Of a DNA stretch of 52,538 bases, positions 1 through 8,826 are shown piece after piece (position 1 is the first letter of the stretch; every line of letters starts with the position of its first letter). Source of the DNA: Mucilaginibacter sp. Its GTDB lineage: Bacteria; Bacteroidota; Bacteroidia; Sphingobacteriales; Sphingobacteriaceae. Location: assembly GCF_028287845.1 (NCBI RefSeq), contig NZ_JAQBOW010000082.1:1-52538 (forward strand), given 5' to 3'. A program made the translations under genes and the position numbers. Below the pieces are notes generated by a model that worked only from the letters and a program-made list of their open reading frames with translations, did no database searches and had not been told where the DNA came from.

Positions 1-2
1 TT

Positions 3-884
3 GGCTTGAAAGCCATGAACGGCCTGCAAGAACTAAATAAGGATAAAGATACCGCGTCAAACGCGCAGATTATGTTTTTGGTGTTACACGCGTCGGGCTT
101 AACGCTTTTACCCATAGCTATTATAGCGCAGCGGGCCATCTATCATTCTAAAGACCCTACCGATATTTTTATCCCTTGTATTATAGCAACTTATGTTGCA
201 ACGCTTGCCGGTTTAATAGTGGTAAGTATTAAACAAAAAATAAACCTGTTTGATAAGGTTATATTAACCTGGCTGGGTGGTATAACCGCTTTTATAGGGT
301 TGGTAATTTGGTATTTCACGGTCTGGTTAACAAAAGCCCAAATAAGCGAAGTTTCAAAAGTATTTAGCAATTTAACTTTATTTGGTTTGCCTGTACTGTT
401 TATTTTAGGCGGCGTAAGAAAGAAAATAAATGTATTTGAAACTTTTATTGAAGGTGCAAAAGAGAGCTTTGACATAGCTATAAAAATAATACCCTACCTG
501 GTAGCTTTATTGGCAGCTGTAAGTATATTTAGAATTAGCGGGGCGGTAACCTATTTGGGCGATGGCTTTAAATGGATATTCGGCCACTTTAACATAGATA
601 CCCGCTTCACTGATGTTTTGCCTATTGCTTTTTTGCGTCCGTTAAGCGGATCTGGCGCGCGTGCTATGATGCTTGATAACTTAAAAACATTTGGTGCAGA
701 TAGTTTTACCGGGCACTTATCCAGTGTTTTATATGGCACGGCCGATACTACGTTTTATATTGTGGCACTATACTTTGGTGCCGTTGGTATTAAAAAAACA
801 CGCTATGCCATACCCGCCATGTTGATAGCCGATTTTTTTGGAATAATTACCGCTATTTTAATCTCTTATCTTTTCTTTGGCTAG
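3..884 (+). CDS. Nucleoside-recognition (Gate / SpmA-SpmB-like) membrane protein, 5' truncated
   Basis: The reading frame is open to the left edge, so the true start lies outside the window. The TTG at position 6 is not a credible start. About 293 residues are visible. They hold several hydrophobic segments and the glycine-rich motif RPLSGSGARAMM near residue 215, followed by GTADTTFYIVALYFGAVG. This pattern is typical of the nucleoside-recognition (Gate) family that includes spore maturation proteins A and B. In Bacteroidota these two halves are commonly fused in one protein of roughly 400 residues, and what remains here fits the C-terminal (SpmB-like) half. The protein should sit in the inner membrane. 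The transported substrate is unknown and the sporulation-derived name says nothing about its role here. The family call is fairly sure and the function is not. Confidence 0.8.
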   Translation, partial: GLKAMNGLQELNKDKDTASNAQIMFLVLHASGLTLLPIAIIAQRAIYHSKDPTDIFIPCIIATYVATLAGLIVVSIKQKINLFDKVILTWLGGITAFIGLVIWYFTVWLTKAQISEVSKVFSNLTLFGLPVLFILGGVRKKINVFETFIEGAKESFDIAIKIIPYLVALLAAVSIFRISGAVTYLGDGFKWIFGHFNIDTRFTDVLPIAFLRPLSGSGARAMMLDNLKTFGADSFTGHLSSVLYGTADTTFYIVALYFGAVGIKKTRYAIPAMLIADFFGIITAILISYLFFG

Positions 885-901
885 TTCTTTTTATATAAAA
901 A

Positions 902-931
902 AAGCAGGCTGGAATCACTTCCGGCCTGCTT
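902..931. terminator. Hairpin terminator between convergent genes
   Basis: AAGCAGGCTGGAA (902-914) pairs with TTCCGGCCTGCTT (919-931) across the loop TCAC, with one G-T wobble. A run of seven A at 897-903 gives a U-tract for minus-strand transcripts. It lies between the convergent membrane-protein and TetR genes, so it can stop both, most clearly the minus-strand one. Confidence 0.65.
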
Positions 932-1104
932 AATCACTCTAAAACAATCACCTCTTAACTTTAGAAGTATTTTTGATAATTGATATATGTATATATAAAT
1001 ATTAATTATTGACCTGGTAAATACTTTAGTCAAAGGTATTAATAAGTTATTTGCAAAATTAAATAGTATAATTTTTTTACTGCTGGGTGACAGTAAGTTA
1101 TTAG

Positions 1105-1722
1105 CTAATACATCAAGCCTTTTATAAAAATATCAAGCAATAGCAGGCGTTTGGTATGTATCTCTTCCAGGTGCTCTTTTTGCGGAAATATTACCTTTTT
1201 ATGTGATACCGCGCTTACCCTTACACCATGCAATGCGTCTAATAACAGGTCTACAATCTCACCCGGGTTATCAACCGGTTTGATATTACCCTTATCAGCT
1301 TCAATTTGAATAGCGGCGCTTAAAAGCACCATTTCTGTTTGATGTATCTCGGTTATAATATCCCAAATGGTATCCGGCAGATTTTGCTCGTTCACCCTGA
1401 AAAAATCAAAAAAATTGTAATTCTTTACAACAAAGTCATGTTGGGTATCTATTTGAACTATGAAGGCCTCTTTCAGGTTTTCAAACTTATTAAGTTTATT
1501 TTGCAGTTTCTGTATATATTCGGCCGCCAGTTTACGCATTACTGCAATATATAATTGACTCTTATCTGGGAAATAATAATACAATAGTGCTTTTGAAAGT
1601 GATAGGTCGCCGGCTATTTCATTCATGGTAGTTTTTGAATACCCATAATGTAAAAACCGTTGATAGGCTGCTTCTAAAATCTTCTCTCTTTTTATATCTT
1701 GCTGGTCGCTTCCTGAGCTCAT
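1105..1722 (-). CDS. TetR/AcrR family transcriptional regulator
   Basis: This 205-residue protein has an N-terminal TetR helix-turn-helix at about residues 13-58. The sequence KILEAAYQRFLHYGYSKTT is followed by MNEIAGDLSLSKALLYYYF, which carries the typical tyrosine-rich recognition helix. The remaining helical part should be the ligand-binding and dimerisation domain. The start is the ATG at 1720-1722. The gene lies downstream of the RND pump on the same strand, but 322 bases and a 44-bp palindrome separate them. It is therefore probably transcribed alone and is not the dedicated regulator of the pump, which has its own TetR at its head. Ligand and targets cannot be told from the sequence. 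Confidence 0.85.
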   Translation of the reverse strand: MSSGSDQQDIKREKILEAAYQRFLHYGYSKTTMNEIAGDLSLSKALLYYYFPDKSQLYIAVMRKLAAEYIQKLQNKLNKFENLKEAFIVQIDTQHDFVVKNYNFFDFFRVNEQNLPDTIWDIITEIHQTEMVLLSAAIQIEADKGNIKPVDNPGEIVDLLLDALHGVRVSAVSHKKVIFPQKEHLEEIHTKRLLLLDIFIKGLMY

Positions 1723-2044
1723 TTGTAAATTAATTACTGCAAAACTGACTATTTAAACAAAATTATCAAAAATTCTACATTATTAACTCAATATGTGGGC
1801 TATAAGTGTTTAAACTCCCAAAATTGATATAGAAATTACAATGAGGTTACAGAGTATCCATGTCAAACAATTGTGAGAACTATTACTTGAACGGTAGCGA
1901 AAAAATATTGAAGGCCAGTATGTAGATAGACCTGGAGTATAATACAACCTCCGTTCCTACGCATACTCTTATAAATTGTAAAAGTCAGATAATTCGTTAA
2001 CGAATTATCTGACTTTTACAGAAATGGCAAAATAGCTTGTAATG
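1723..2044. other. Intergenic region, no gene seen
   Basis: This 322-base AT-rich stretch separates the downstream TetR gene from the end of the efflux operon. I see no credible reading frame or RNA gene. The part near 1723-1800 should hold the TetR promoter; GCAAAACTG at 1739-1747 resembles a reversed TAnnTTTG element with one mismatch. The right end holds the 44-bp palindrome described separately. Confidence 0.5.
1977..2020. repeat. 44-bp perfect palindrome, terminator-like, with a half copy at 52421
   Basis: The left half is TGTAAAAGTCAGATAATTCG plus TT, and the right half is its exact reverse complement, so the whole is self-complementary around TTAA. It begins 25 bases after the stop of the RND pump gene. 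As RNA it would fold into a long hairpin followed by UUUUAC on either strand, so a bidirectional terminator is the simplest reading. The left half recurs with one change at 52421-52440, which suggests a dispersed repeat. Confidence 0.75.
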
Positions 2045-5000
2045 TTAATAAACTGCTTCTACCTGTCTAACTGCAGGCTTAACTTTTTTTCTGAAACGTT
2101 CTTTAAGCCTGTACCGGATCAAATACATACAAGGCACCAATATTAAAGTAATGATTGTTGCAAAGCCTAAGCCAAATATCATTGTCCAGGCTAAAGGGCC
2201 CCAGAAAGCCACGTTATCACCGCCAAAATGTATGTGCGGCGCAAAGTGAGTGAATAATCCCACAAAGTCAATATTAAAGCCTACTGCCAATGGTATAAGC
2301 CCCAATATGGCTGATGTAGCTGTTAACAATACCGGTGTCATACGGGTATGTCCGGCCTCAACAACTGCATCATGAACGCTGGCTCCCTGATCCATAAGCA
2401 TATCTGTAAATTCAACCAGTAAGATACCGTTACGTACCACTACACCCGCGAGGGCAATTATACCCACTCCGGTCATTACAATTGATATTGTCATTTTAAA
2501 TATGCTCACACCTAAAAGCACACCTATAATACTGAACAATATTTCACTTAAAATGATAAGCGTTTTACCGGTGGAGTTAAACTGTATCATCAGAATAATC
2601 AGGATCAATCCAAATGATGTAGCCAACGCGCCTAACAAAAAGTTCATAGCCTCCGCCTGATCTTCTTGTCCACCACCCATTTTTATGGAAATACTGGTGG
2701 GTTTCTTAAAGTTATTTATCGCTTTTAAAATGTTAGCGTTAACCTCGTTTATATTATTTGGCTTTATAACGTTCGAACCTAATGTTAATACACGCCTTTG
2801 TTGCTTGTGCTTAATGTTGCTATAAGTTGTAGTGTATCTAACATCTGTAAATGCAGATATCGGAACCTGACGTATAGCGCCGCCTGTAGCAAGATCACGA
2901 TAAGTAATCTTTAAGTTCTTTAAAGCGTCCAGATTGCCGCGCTGGCTTTCAAGGGCGCGAACTTTTATCTGGTAGTCGTCCTCGCGTGTATTCCTAAAAT
3001 CGCCTGCTTTAGCTCCGAACACCGCGGTACCTAAAGCCTGGGTTATCTGGCCGGTACTTATACCTTCGCGGTTGGCACGTTCGCGGTCAACGTCAAATAC
3101 AATTTCAGGTTTATCTGTCTGCACATCAGCTATTAAGCCTTCAATACCGGCAATATTTTGTTTAGCAAGGTAGCTTTTTAAATTATTTGCAGTTTTTACT
3201 AATGTATCTATGTTATCGCCGGCAATTTCAATACTGATGTCTTTTTGTACCGGTGGACCGCCGTTTTCCTGAGCCACGGCTATTTTTGCACCCGGTATTA
3301 TTCCCTCAACAGCTTTACGCACATTTGCCAATACTGCCTTGGTATCTTTGCCATGACGTTTGCCAAATTCTACAAACGCAACCGTTATCTTACTCTTGTT
3401 TTCGTAATCGCCCTGATCTTCATCGCTTGGGTCGGCCACGCTGGCTGTAACGTTTGATATGATAGACGAAACAATATCTTTATCGGGCTCAACCGCTTCT
3501 GCAACACGTTTCTCTAACTTTTTGGTAACTTCATTAGTATAAGCCTGATCTGTACCGATAGGCATAGTTATGTAAACAAATGCAAAGTTAGGATCTCCTG
3601 CCGGGAAAAACTCCACCTTGGGTGACCGGGCTACCAGAAAAAATATAGTGAATATAAACAGCATAACGGTGCCGCCTAATACCCATACCGGCCTTTTAAC
3701 AGCACGTTCAAGCCATCTGGCATACCAATCCTTAAATCGCGGCCATAAATTGTTTTGAAAACTGTCTATCGTCCTTAATAAAACAAAATGGTTTAAAAGA
3801 TACAACGCTATAACCAGCACCATAAAGTTACCAAAGCCAAAGTTTATCAAATAACCAACTACAGTAGCTATAACCAGGTATACCAATGAACGCCGTACTT
3901 TTTTATCAAATTTTGGATTGTCGTGTTCGCCCTCAACGTGCGGTTTCATAAAATCAACAGCGAATACCGGATTAAACAAGTATGCAACAACCAATGATGC
4001 TAATAATGTTATAATAAGCGTAATAGGCAAGAAAAACATAAAGTGTCCTATCAGACTGTTCCAGAAAGCCAACGGAATAAATGGTGCAAGCGTGGTCATA
4101 GTACCTGAAAATACAGGTAAAAACACTTCACCGGCGGCCATTTTAGCCGCTTGTTTTATAGGAATGGCTCCGTTGTTAAATATCCGGTGCGTGTTTTCTA
4201 TCACCACAATCGCATCGTCAACCACAATACCCAAAGCAAGCAGGAATGAGAACAACACGATCATATTTAACGTAAAACCAATGGCCGGCATTACTAAAAA
4301 TGCAATAAAACACGACAGCGGTACAGATAGCGCCACAAATATGGCGTTGGTGCTGCCCATAAAAAACATCAGGATGATGGTAACCAATATAAACCCAATA
4401 ATAATAGTATTAATAAGGTCATTTAACGTAGTACGTGTTTTATCAGACTGATCACCCGTTACGGTTATCTTAAGGCCCTTAGGGAAAACTGTTTTCAGTT
4501 TCTGCGAAATAAGACTATTTATTTTATCAGAAGCCTGGATAAGGTTTTCGCCGGTACGCTTACTCACGTTAAGCGTAATTACATTTTTAAAATCTTTGCT
4601 ATCATTTGCTTTTAAACGCGCATAGCTTTCCTGCTCTAAAAATGAATCTTTTATATCGGCAATATCACGCAGGTATATGGGTTGCCCCTTAGGGTTTCTT
4701 ACTACCATTTCGGCTACTTCGGCAGCGCTTTTATAGTCTTTTTTAATATCAATACTACGGCGTATACCATCAGTAGTTACGTTGCCGGCAGATGCTATAA
4801 TATTTTCATTACCAATTGCTTGCGTAATGTCATTAAAGCTTAACTGTACTGCCGCCATTTTATTCATGTCGACATTTATTTGTATTTCGGGTGTTAGCGC
4901 TCCAACCTCTTCAACCCGCGATATTTCTTTATAACTTTCAATATCGTCTTTTAAGTTATCAGCATATTCTTTTAACTTCTTCAAGTCGTAATCGCCAGAA

Positions 5001-5458
5001 ATATTTACGTATAGAATAGGAATATCGGCTACGTTGATATCAGATATAATAGATTCTTTTAAGTTAGCATCATTTTGCGGAAGATCCTGCTTAGCTTTAT
5101 CCACAGCTTCCTTTACATCAATCTTGGCATCTCTAATTTTAACGTCGGCATTAAACTCGGCAGTTATAACTGATATGTTTTGTTTGGAATTTGAGGTTAC
5201 CTTTTTTAAACCTTTAAGTGATTTTAATTGCTTTTCTAATTGCCTGGTTACTAACAACTCAATATTTTGCGGCGATTGGCCAATATATGGCGTACTCACA
5301 AAAACTTTTGATTGTGCTATATCTGGAAAATTTTCCTTGGGCAAATTATTGTAGCTGATAAGACCCAGTACGGTAATTAAAAATATAAGTACGTATATGG
5401 CAGTCTTATTATCAATGGCCCAGCTTGATGGCCCAAATTCTTTGTTAAGATCTTTCAT
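2045..5458 (-). CDS. RND family efflux permease (AcrB/MexB-like)
   Basis: This 1137-residue inner-membrane proton-driven pump is the last gene of the operon tetR, tolC, MFP, RND. It has a first membrane helix at about 20-37, two large periplasmic porter loops, and the helix motif GIVVDDAIVVIEN at 410-422. D414 and D415 match the proton-relay aspartates of RND transporters. A second membrane block near the C-terminus includes GILLVEFTDMLMDQG. It is longer than the usual ~1040 residues, partly because two extra hydrophobic segments (about 523-541 and 543-562) lie between the sixth and seventh canonical helices. It should form a tripartite complex with the adaptor and TolC encoded next to it. 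Substrates are probably hydrophobic or amphiphilic compounds, but the sequence does not define them. A cation (CzcA-type) role is less likely. Confidence 0.93.
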   Translation of the reverse strand: MKDLNKEFGPSSWAIDNKTAIYVLIFLITVLGLISYNNLPKENFPDIAQSKVFVSTPYIGQSPQNIELLVTRQLEKQLKSLKGLKKVTSNSKQNISVITAEFNADVKIRDAKIDVKEAVDKAKQDLPQNDANLKESIISDINVADIPILYVNISGDYDLKKLKEYADNLKDDIESYKEISRVEEVGALTPEIQINVDMNKMAAVQLSFNDITQAIGNENIIASAGNVTTDGIRRSIDIKKDYKSAAEVAEMVVRNPKGQPIYLRDIADIKDSFLEQESYARLKANDSKDFKNVITLNVSKRTGENLIQASDKINSLISQKLKTVFPKGLKITVTGDQSDKTRTTLNDLINTIIIGFILVTIILMFFMGSTNAIFVALSVPLSCFIAFLVMPAIGFTLNMIVLFSFLLALGIVVDDAIVVIENTHRIFNNGAIPIKQAAKMAAGEVFLPVFSGTMTTLAPFIPLAFWNSLIGHFMFFLPITLIITLLASLVVAYLFNPVFAVDFMKPHVEGEHDNPKFDKKVRRSLVYLVIATVVGYLINFGFGNFMVLVIALYLLNHFVLLRTIDSFQNNLWPRFKDWYARWLERAVKRPVWVLGGTVMLFIFTIFFLVARSPKVEFFPAGDPNFAFVYITMPIGTDQAYTNEVTKKLEKRVAEAVEPDKDIVSSIISNVTASVADPSDEDQGDYENKSKITVAFVEFGKRHGKDTKAVLANVRKAVEGIIPGAKIAVAQENGGPPVQKDISIEIAGDNIDTLVKTANNLKSYLAKQNIAGIEGLIADVQTDKPEIVFDVDRERANREGISTGQITQALGTAVFGAKAGDFRNTREDDYQIKVRALESQRGNLDALKNLKITYRDLATGGAIRQVPISAFTDVRYTTTYSNIKHKQQRRVLTLGSNVIKPNNINEVNANILKAINNFKKPTSISIKMGGGQEDQAEAMNFLLGALATSFGLILIILMIQFNSTGKTLIILSEILFSIIGVLLGVSIFKMTISIVMTGVGIIALAGVVVRNGILLVEFTDMLMDQGASVHDAVVEAGHTRMTPVLLTATSAILGLIPLAVGFNIDFVGLFTHFAPHIHFGGDNVAFWGPLAWTMIFGLGFATIITLILVPCMYLIRYRLKERFRKKVKPAVRQVEAVY

Positions 5459-5483
5459 TATAGATCAAATTATTTATGTGTGA

Positions 5484-6587
5484 TTAATTAGCAGACTGTA
5501 ATACAGTTACTTTGTCGCCGTCATTCAAATCGCTGGCACCGGCAGTTATTAGCTGGTCTCCATTAGCTAAGCCGGATATTATTTCGGCCTGGCTTCCATA
5601 GCTTATACCAACTTTAACATTTTTGCGCTTAGCTACACCGTTATTATTAACATATACATAATCACCCTGCTCTGATTTTTGAACCGAGTTTAGCGGAATA
5701 ACAATAGCTTTACTATTATTATAATCAGCAATTTTAATAATCGCTGTCATGTTAGGGCGCAGGGTTTTGCGGGCAGGTAAAGCTATTTCTATAGCAAAAC
5801 TACGTGATGTTGGGTCGATAGCTTTAGCAGCAAAAGTTAACTTAGCTGTTAATGAATCATTACCATCAGGCACAACAATTTTTACATTGTCGCCCTGGTT
5901 TACACGGCTTGCGTATGACTCAGGAACATCAGCTTTAACTTTCAAAATATCAGCATTAACAATACGTATGCCTGTAACACCCGGCTGCGCAACCTGGCCA
6001 AGTTTAAGGTCCATTTGGTCAATAGTGCCGCTTATAGGCGAAGTGATACGATAAAGATCTGCTTGTTGACGTAAAGCATCAACTTGCTTTTGGGCGCTTT
6101 GCATTTGTGTTTGTGCCTGTAAAAACTGTACTTCGGTACCAATTTTTTGATCCCAAAGGTTTTTCTGGCGCTGAAATAATGTCTTAGCCAAAGTTGCCTG
6201 CGTTTCTGCCTGTATAATATTTTCTTTAAGCACACTGTTATCCAATTGCACTAAAACTTGCCCGCGACCTACATGCTGGCCGGGTGCAACAAAAATACTG
6301 GTAATTACACCCGGCGATTGCGGGTAGGCCATTACGTTGTCTTTAGCATCAATTTTACCTTGTATATCAACATAGTGGGTAAATTTGGTTTCTGTAATTT
6401 TCAGTATGCCTATATCAGCACTTTTTGATGAATCCTGAGGAGCACTACCAACCTGTAAAGATGCTATTTTTGAATTGATCTCTGCCTGCTGCTTTTTAAG
6501 ATCGGCTAATTCTGTTGCTTTATCCACTGGCTTTTGCGAACATGCTGCCATTAAAAGCAAGACTGGTATGTATATTAATTTTTTCAT
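5484..6587 (-). CDS. RND efflux periplasmic adaptor (membrane fusion) lipoprotein
   Basis: This 367-residue adaptor links the RND pump to the outer-membrane channel. I chose the ATG at 6587 because the protein then begins MKKLIYIPVLLLMAAC, a lipoprotein signal peptide with the lipid-bearing cysteine at residue 16. An upstream start at 6629 would spoil the signal peptide and overlap tolC. After a short coiled coil (about 25-45) comes a biotinyl-lipoyl-like half (MAYPQSPGVITSIFVAPGQH), an alpha-helical hairpin (about 120-170), the second lipoyl half (ITSPISGTIDQMDLKLGQ), and the beta-barrel and membrane-proximal domains. It lies 25 bases from both neighbours in the operon. The family is certain. 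Confidence 0.93.
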   Translation of the reverse strand: MKKLIYIPVLLLMAACSQKPVDKATELADLKKQQAEINSKIASLQVGSAPQDSSKSADIGILKITETKFTHYVDIQGKIDAKDNVMAYPQSPGVITSIFVAPGQHVGRGQVLVQLDNSVLKENIIQAETQATLAKTLFQRQKNLWDQKIGTEVQFLQAQTQMQSAQKQVDALRQQADLYRITSPISGTIDQMDLKLGQVAQPGVTGIRIVNADILKVKADVPESYASRVNQGDNVKIVVPDGNDSLTAKLTFAAKAIDPTSRSFAIEIALPARKTLRPNMTAIIKIADYNNSKAIVIPLNSVQKSEQGDYVYVNNNGVAKRKNVKVGISYGSQAEIISGLANGDQLITAGASDLNDGDKVTVLQSAN

Positions 6588-6612
6588 TTTTATAGTATAA
6601 GGTGATTTAGTT

Positions 6613-7971
6613 TTAGTTAATACGTGCATATGCTTTGTCCAGGTCCACTTTGCTTATTAATGCATTGTATAATGCCTGTATGTATTGATTATCTGAATTT
6701 TCTAATTCGGTTTGTGCCTGTGTAACTTCTATACTTGAGCCTACCCCCTGCGCGTATTTAATTTTTGATACCCGCAATACTTCCTGCGCTAACTCACGAC
6801 TACGTTTTTGGTTATTTAACGATTGCAGGCTGTTAAAGAAAGTAATCCGCGCAGCACTGGCTTGTAATTTAAAGCCATTACTTGCATTGTACAGATCGTT
6901 CTGAGCTTTTTGTACATTTACTTGCGATTGTTTTAATTGATTACTGCGCTGCCCCCCACTAAATATTGGAATATTTACATTTAAACCAACAAAGCTGTTA
7001 GGATACATATTATTATATAAATACCTGAATTGGTTTTCCTGGAAAACTTCGCCATAGCCGGCATTTAAACTTACAGTAGGTAAAAATGTAGCCTTTTTAC
7101 TTTTAACATCTAATTGATTTAATGTAACATTGGTTTCCAGCAATTTGTATTCGATACGGTTATGATAAAAAGCAGTATCAAGCGTAGCTGATACCACCTG
7201 GTCAAATTTAATATCTGCCAGCTTATCGGTTAATGTTATCTCCTCTTCTATCGCCATACCCATCTGGAACTTTAACATCTGGTAATTTAATATTAAAGCG
7301 CGTGCAACATTTTCTCTGTTAGTAACCAAATTATTGTACTGAACAGATAAACGGTCAACATCTATCTTCTCAACAAAGCCCTGTTTGTTTTGTTGGGTAG
7401 TTTGATCTAATTGTTGTTTTAACTGGGCTATATTCGCGTCCAGTAATTTTATTTCCTCATCGCTAACCAATACCTGGTAGTAAGCTTTAGTTACGTTAAC
7501 ATTTGTTTCAATTTTCGACCGTACCAGGCTGCGTTGAGAAAGCTCCCTGAATGTTTTTACTGCCTGTAAACCAACTATAAAGGTACCACTAAACAATAAC
7601 TGACTGGCTTGCAAAGAATAGGTATTATTATACTTTACAGCACCAAACGGGAATTTCACCAATGGTGCATTCAAGTCAATTGGCGTAGCAAAAATGTTAG
7701 GCCCTACTGTTGCCGGTGGTTTCAAAAAATCCTGGAAAGAAATACTTCCATTTACCTGTGGCAGGCCAGAGCCTATCGTTTCCTTAACCTTATATTCTGC
7801 GCTTTTAACATCAAGAGCGGCATTTTTTACCGAATCTTGATGCTCATAAGCATATTTTATACAATCGGCCAGGCTAAAATCACGCGGCGTTTTTGGTAGC
7901 GGTACCTGTTGTGCATAGCTGCTTAACGCTATGGTACAAATTAAGGTCGCTGTTAAAAAAATACATTTCAT
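6613..7971 (-). CDS. TolC family outer-membrane efflux protein
   Basis: This 452-residue protein has a signal peptide (MKCIFLTATLICTIALSSYA, cleavage before QQ). The mature part shows two internally similar halves rich in long amphipathic helices, such as LKQQLDQTTQQNKQGFVEKI and a similar segment near the C-terminus ending in SIEVTQAQTELENSDNQYIQ. This matches the duplicated outer-membrane efflux protein (OEP) domain that trimerises into a barrel plus periplasmic tunnel. It lies between the TetR gene (93 bases upstream) and the adaptor gene. Its substrate range is set by the RND pump encoded in the same operon. Length and architecture are normal for the family. Confidence 0.92.
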   Translation of the reverse strand: MKCIFLTATLICTIALSSYAQQVPLPKTPRDFSLADCIKYAYEHQDSVKNAALDVKSAEYKVKETIGSGLPQVNGSISFQDFLKPPATVGPNIFATPIDLNAPLVKFPFGAVKYNNTYSLQASQLLFSGTFIVGLQAVKTFRELSQRSLVRSKIETNVNVTKAYYQVLVSDEEIKLLDANIAQLKQQLDQTTQQNKQGFVEKIDVDRLSVQYNNLVTNRENVARALILNYQMLKFQMGMAIEEEITLTDKLADIKFDQVVSATLDTAFYHNRIEYKLLETNVTLNQLDVKSKKATFLPTVSLNAGYGEVFQENQFRYLYNNMYPNSFVGLNVNIPIFSGGQRSNQLKQSQVNVQKAQNDLYNASNGFKLQASAARITFFNSLQSLNNQKRSRELAQEVLRVSKIKYAQGVGSSIEVTQAQTELENSDNQYIQALYNALISKVDLDKAYARIN

Positions 7972-8064
7972 TGGTATATTATTATTGTGTGTTTGGTTGT
8001 TTATTAATTTATTTTCTTTTCAAAATAACAAGTCAGGTATGACAGCCCTATGTCAACAGAAAAG

Positions 8065-8676
8065 CTATTCATCATTAATATTTTTAAATTGATTTAATAG
8101 CTTATATCCCTTCAGGGTACAAATACCAAAATTAAAATGCTCTAATAACTGGTACTGCACTTTCCATATACTAAACTCGTTATGTGGAAATACAGATGTA
8201 TTAAAGCCCATTTCTACCTGGCTTACACGCATACGTGCTATGATTTTAACATCAATGTCGGGCCTTATGTATCCCTGTTTAATACCTTTTGTTAAAAGTT
8301 CTTCTAAAGTGCGTATCAAAACATCAGCCTTAAAATGCTGGAACTGCTTCCATGCCTCAGGGTGATATTTTTGCAGATCATGTATAACTATAGGGTTGAT
8401 CCTTGAAAATATCTCTTCAGAGCATTTCATCATATTGATCATTTCCTCAATCACATTGTTTGATTTGCCAATGATATCGCACATCTGGTTTTCATCATCC
8501 CGCAGCTTTTTCTTTACTAAAGCTATCACTAACTCATTCTTATCCTTAAAGAACTGGTAGATGGTTTTTTTTGACATGCCTAAGTGCCTGGCAATATCAT
8601 CCATCGTAACGCTTTTTATCCCTGCTGTTAAAAACAGTTCTTCGCCGCCTTGTATTATTCTATCTGTTTGAACCAT
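8065..8676 (-). CDS. TetR family regulator heading the efflux operon
   Basis: This 203-residue protein has a TetR DNA-binding domain at about residues 5-50. IQGGEELFLTAGIKSVTMDD is followed by IARHLGMSKKTIYQFF, and then a variable helical ligand domain. The gene is first in the operon with tolC, the adaptor and the RND pump. The inverted repeat TTGACTTAATTAGTCAA (8676-8692) begins at the first base of the start codon and overlaps a reversed TAnnTTTG promoter element (8690-8697). This suggests it represses its own promoter and so the whole operon, with release on binding a pump substrate. The family is clear; the operator assignment is inferred from position and symmetry. Confidence 0.9.
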   Translation of the reverse strand: MVQTDRIIQGGEELFLTAGIKSVTMDDIARHLGMSKKTIYQFFKDKNELVIALVKKKLRDDENQMCDIIGKSNNVIEEMINMMKCSEEIFSRINPIVIHDLQKYHPEAWKQFQHFKADVLIRTLEELLTKGIKQGYIRPDIDVKIIARMRVSQVEMGFNTSVFPHNEFSIWKVQYQLLEHFNFGICTLKGYKLLNQFKNINDE

Positions 8677-8697
8677 TGACTTAATTAGTCAAAACTA
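8676..8697 (-). promoter_or_regulatory. Efflux-operon promoter with overlapping TetR-type operator
   Basis: The palindrome TTGACT-TAATT-AGTCAA spans 8676-8692. CAAAACTA at 8690-8697 reads TAGTTTTG on the minus strand, matching the Bacteroidota -7 consensus TAnnTTTG. A repressor bound here would cover the -7 element, the transcription start and the start codon of tetR. Confidence 0.6.
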
Positions 8698-8780
8698 TGG
8701 AAACATTTTTAGATTTCAAAGTTTCCAAAACAAAAATGTTTTCCACATCTGTTAACCACAGATCAATGGGTATTCGCACA

Positions 8781-8809
8781 TTTAAATAATGCTGAATTTA
8801 TTACCTTTG
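8781..8809 (+). promoter_or_regulatory. purB promoter
   Basis: TACCTTTG at 8802-8809 is an exact TAnnTTTG -7 element, 18 bases before the purB ATG. TTTA at 8781-8784 is a plausible -33 element with a 17-base spacer. I see no purine riboswitch fold in the short leader. Confidence 0.55.
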
Positions 8810-8826
8810 CACAAAAATCACCAACC

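Noticed and set aside
3918..4451. Long plus-strand frame opposite the RND gene
   Set aside because: It mirrors the RND coding strand, has no promoter, and its protein shows no recognisable pattern; a shadow frame.
8741..8770. TTTTCCACATC and TTAACCACAGATC near purB, resembling DnaA boxes
   Set aside because: Matches are partial, only two, and there is no dnaA, dnaN or AT-rich unwinding region; not an origin.
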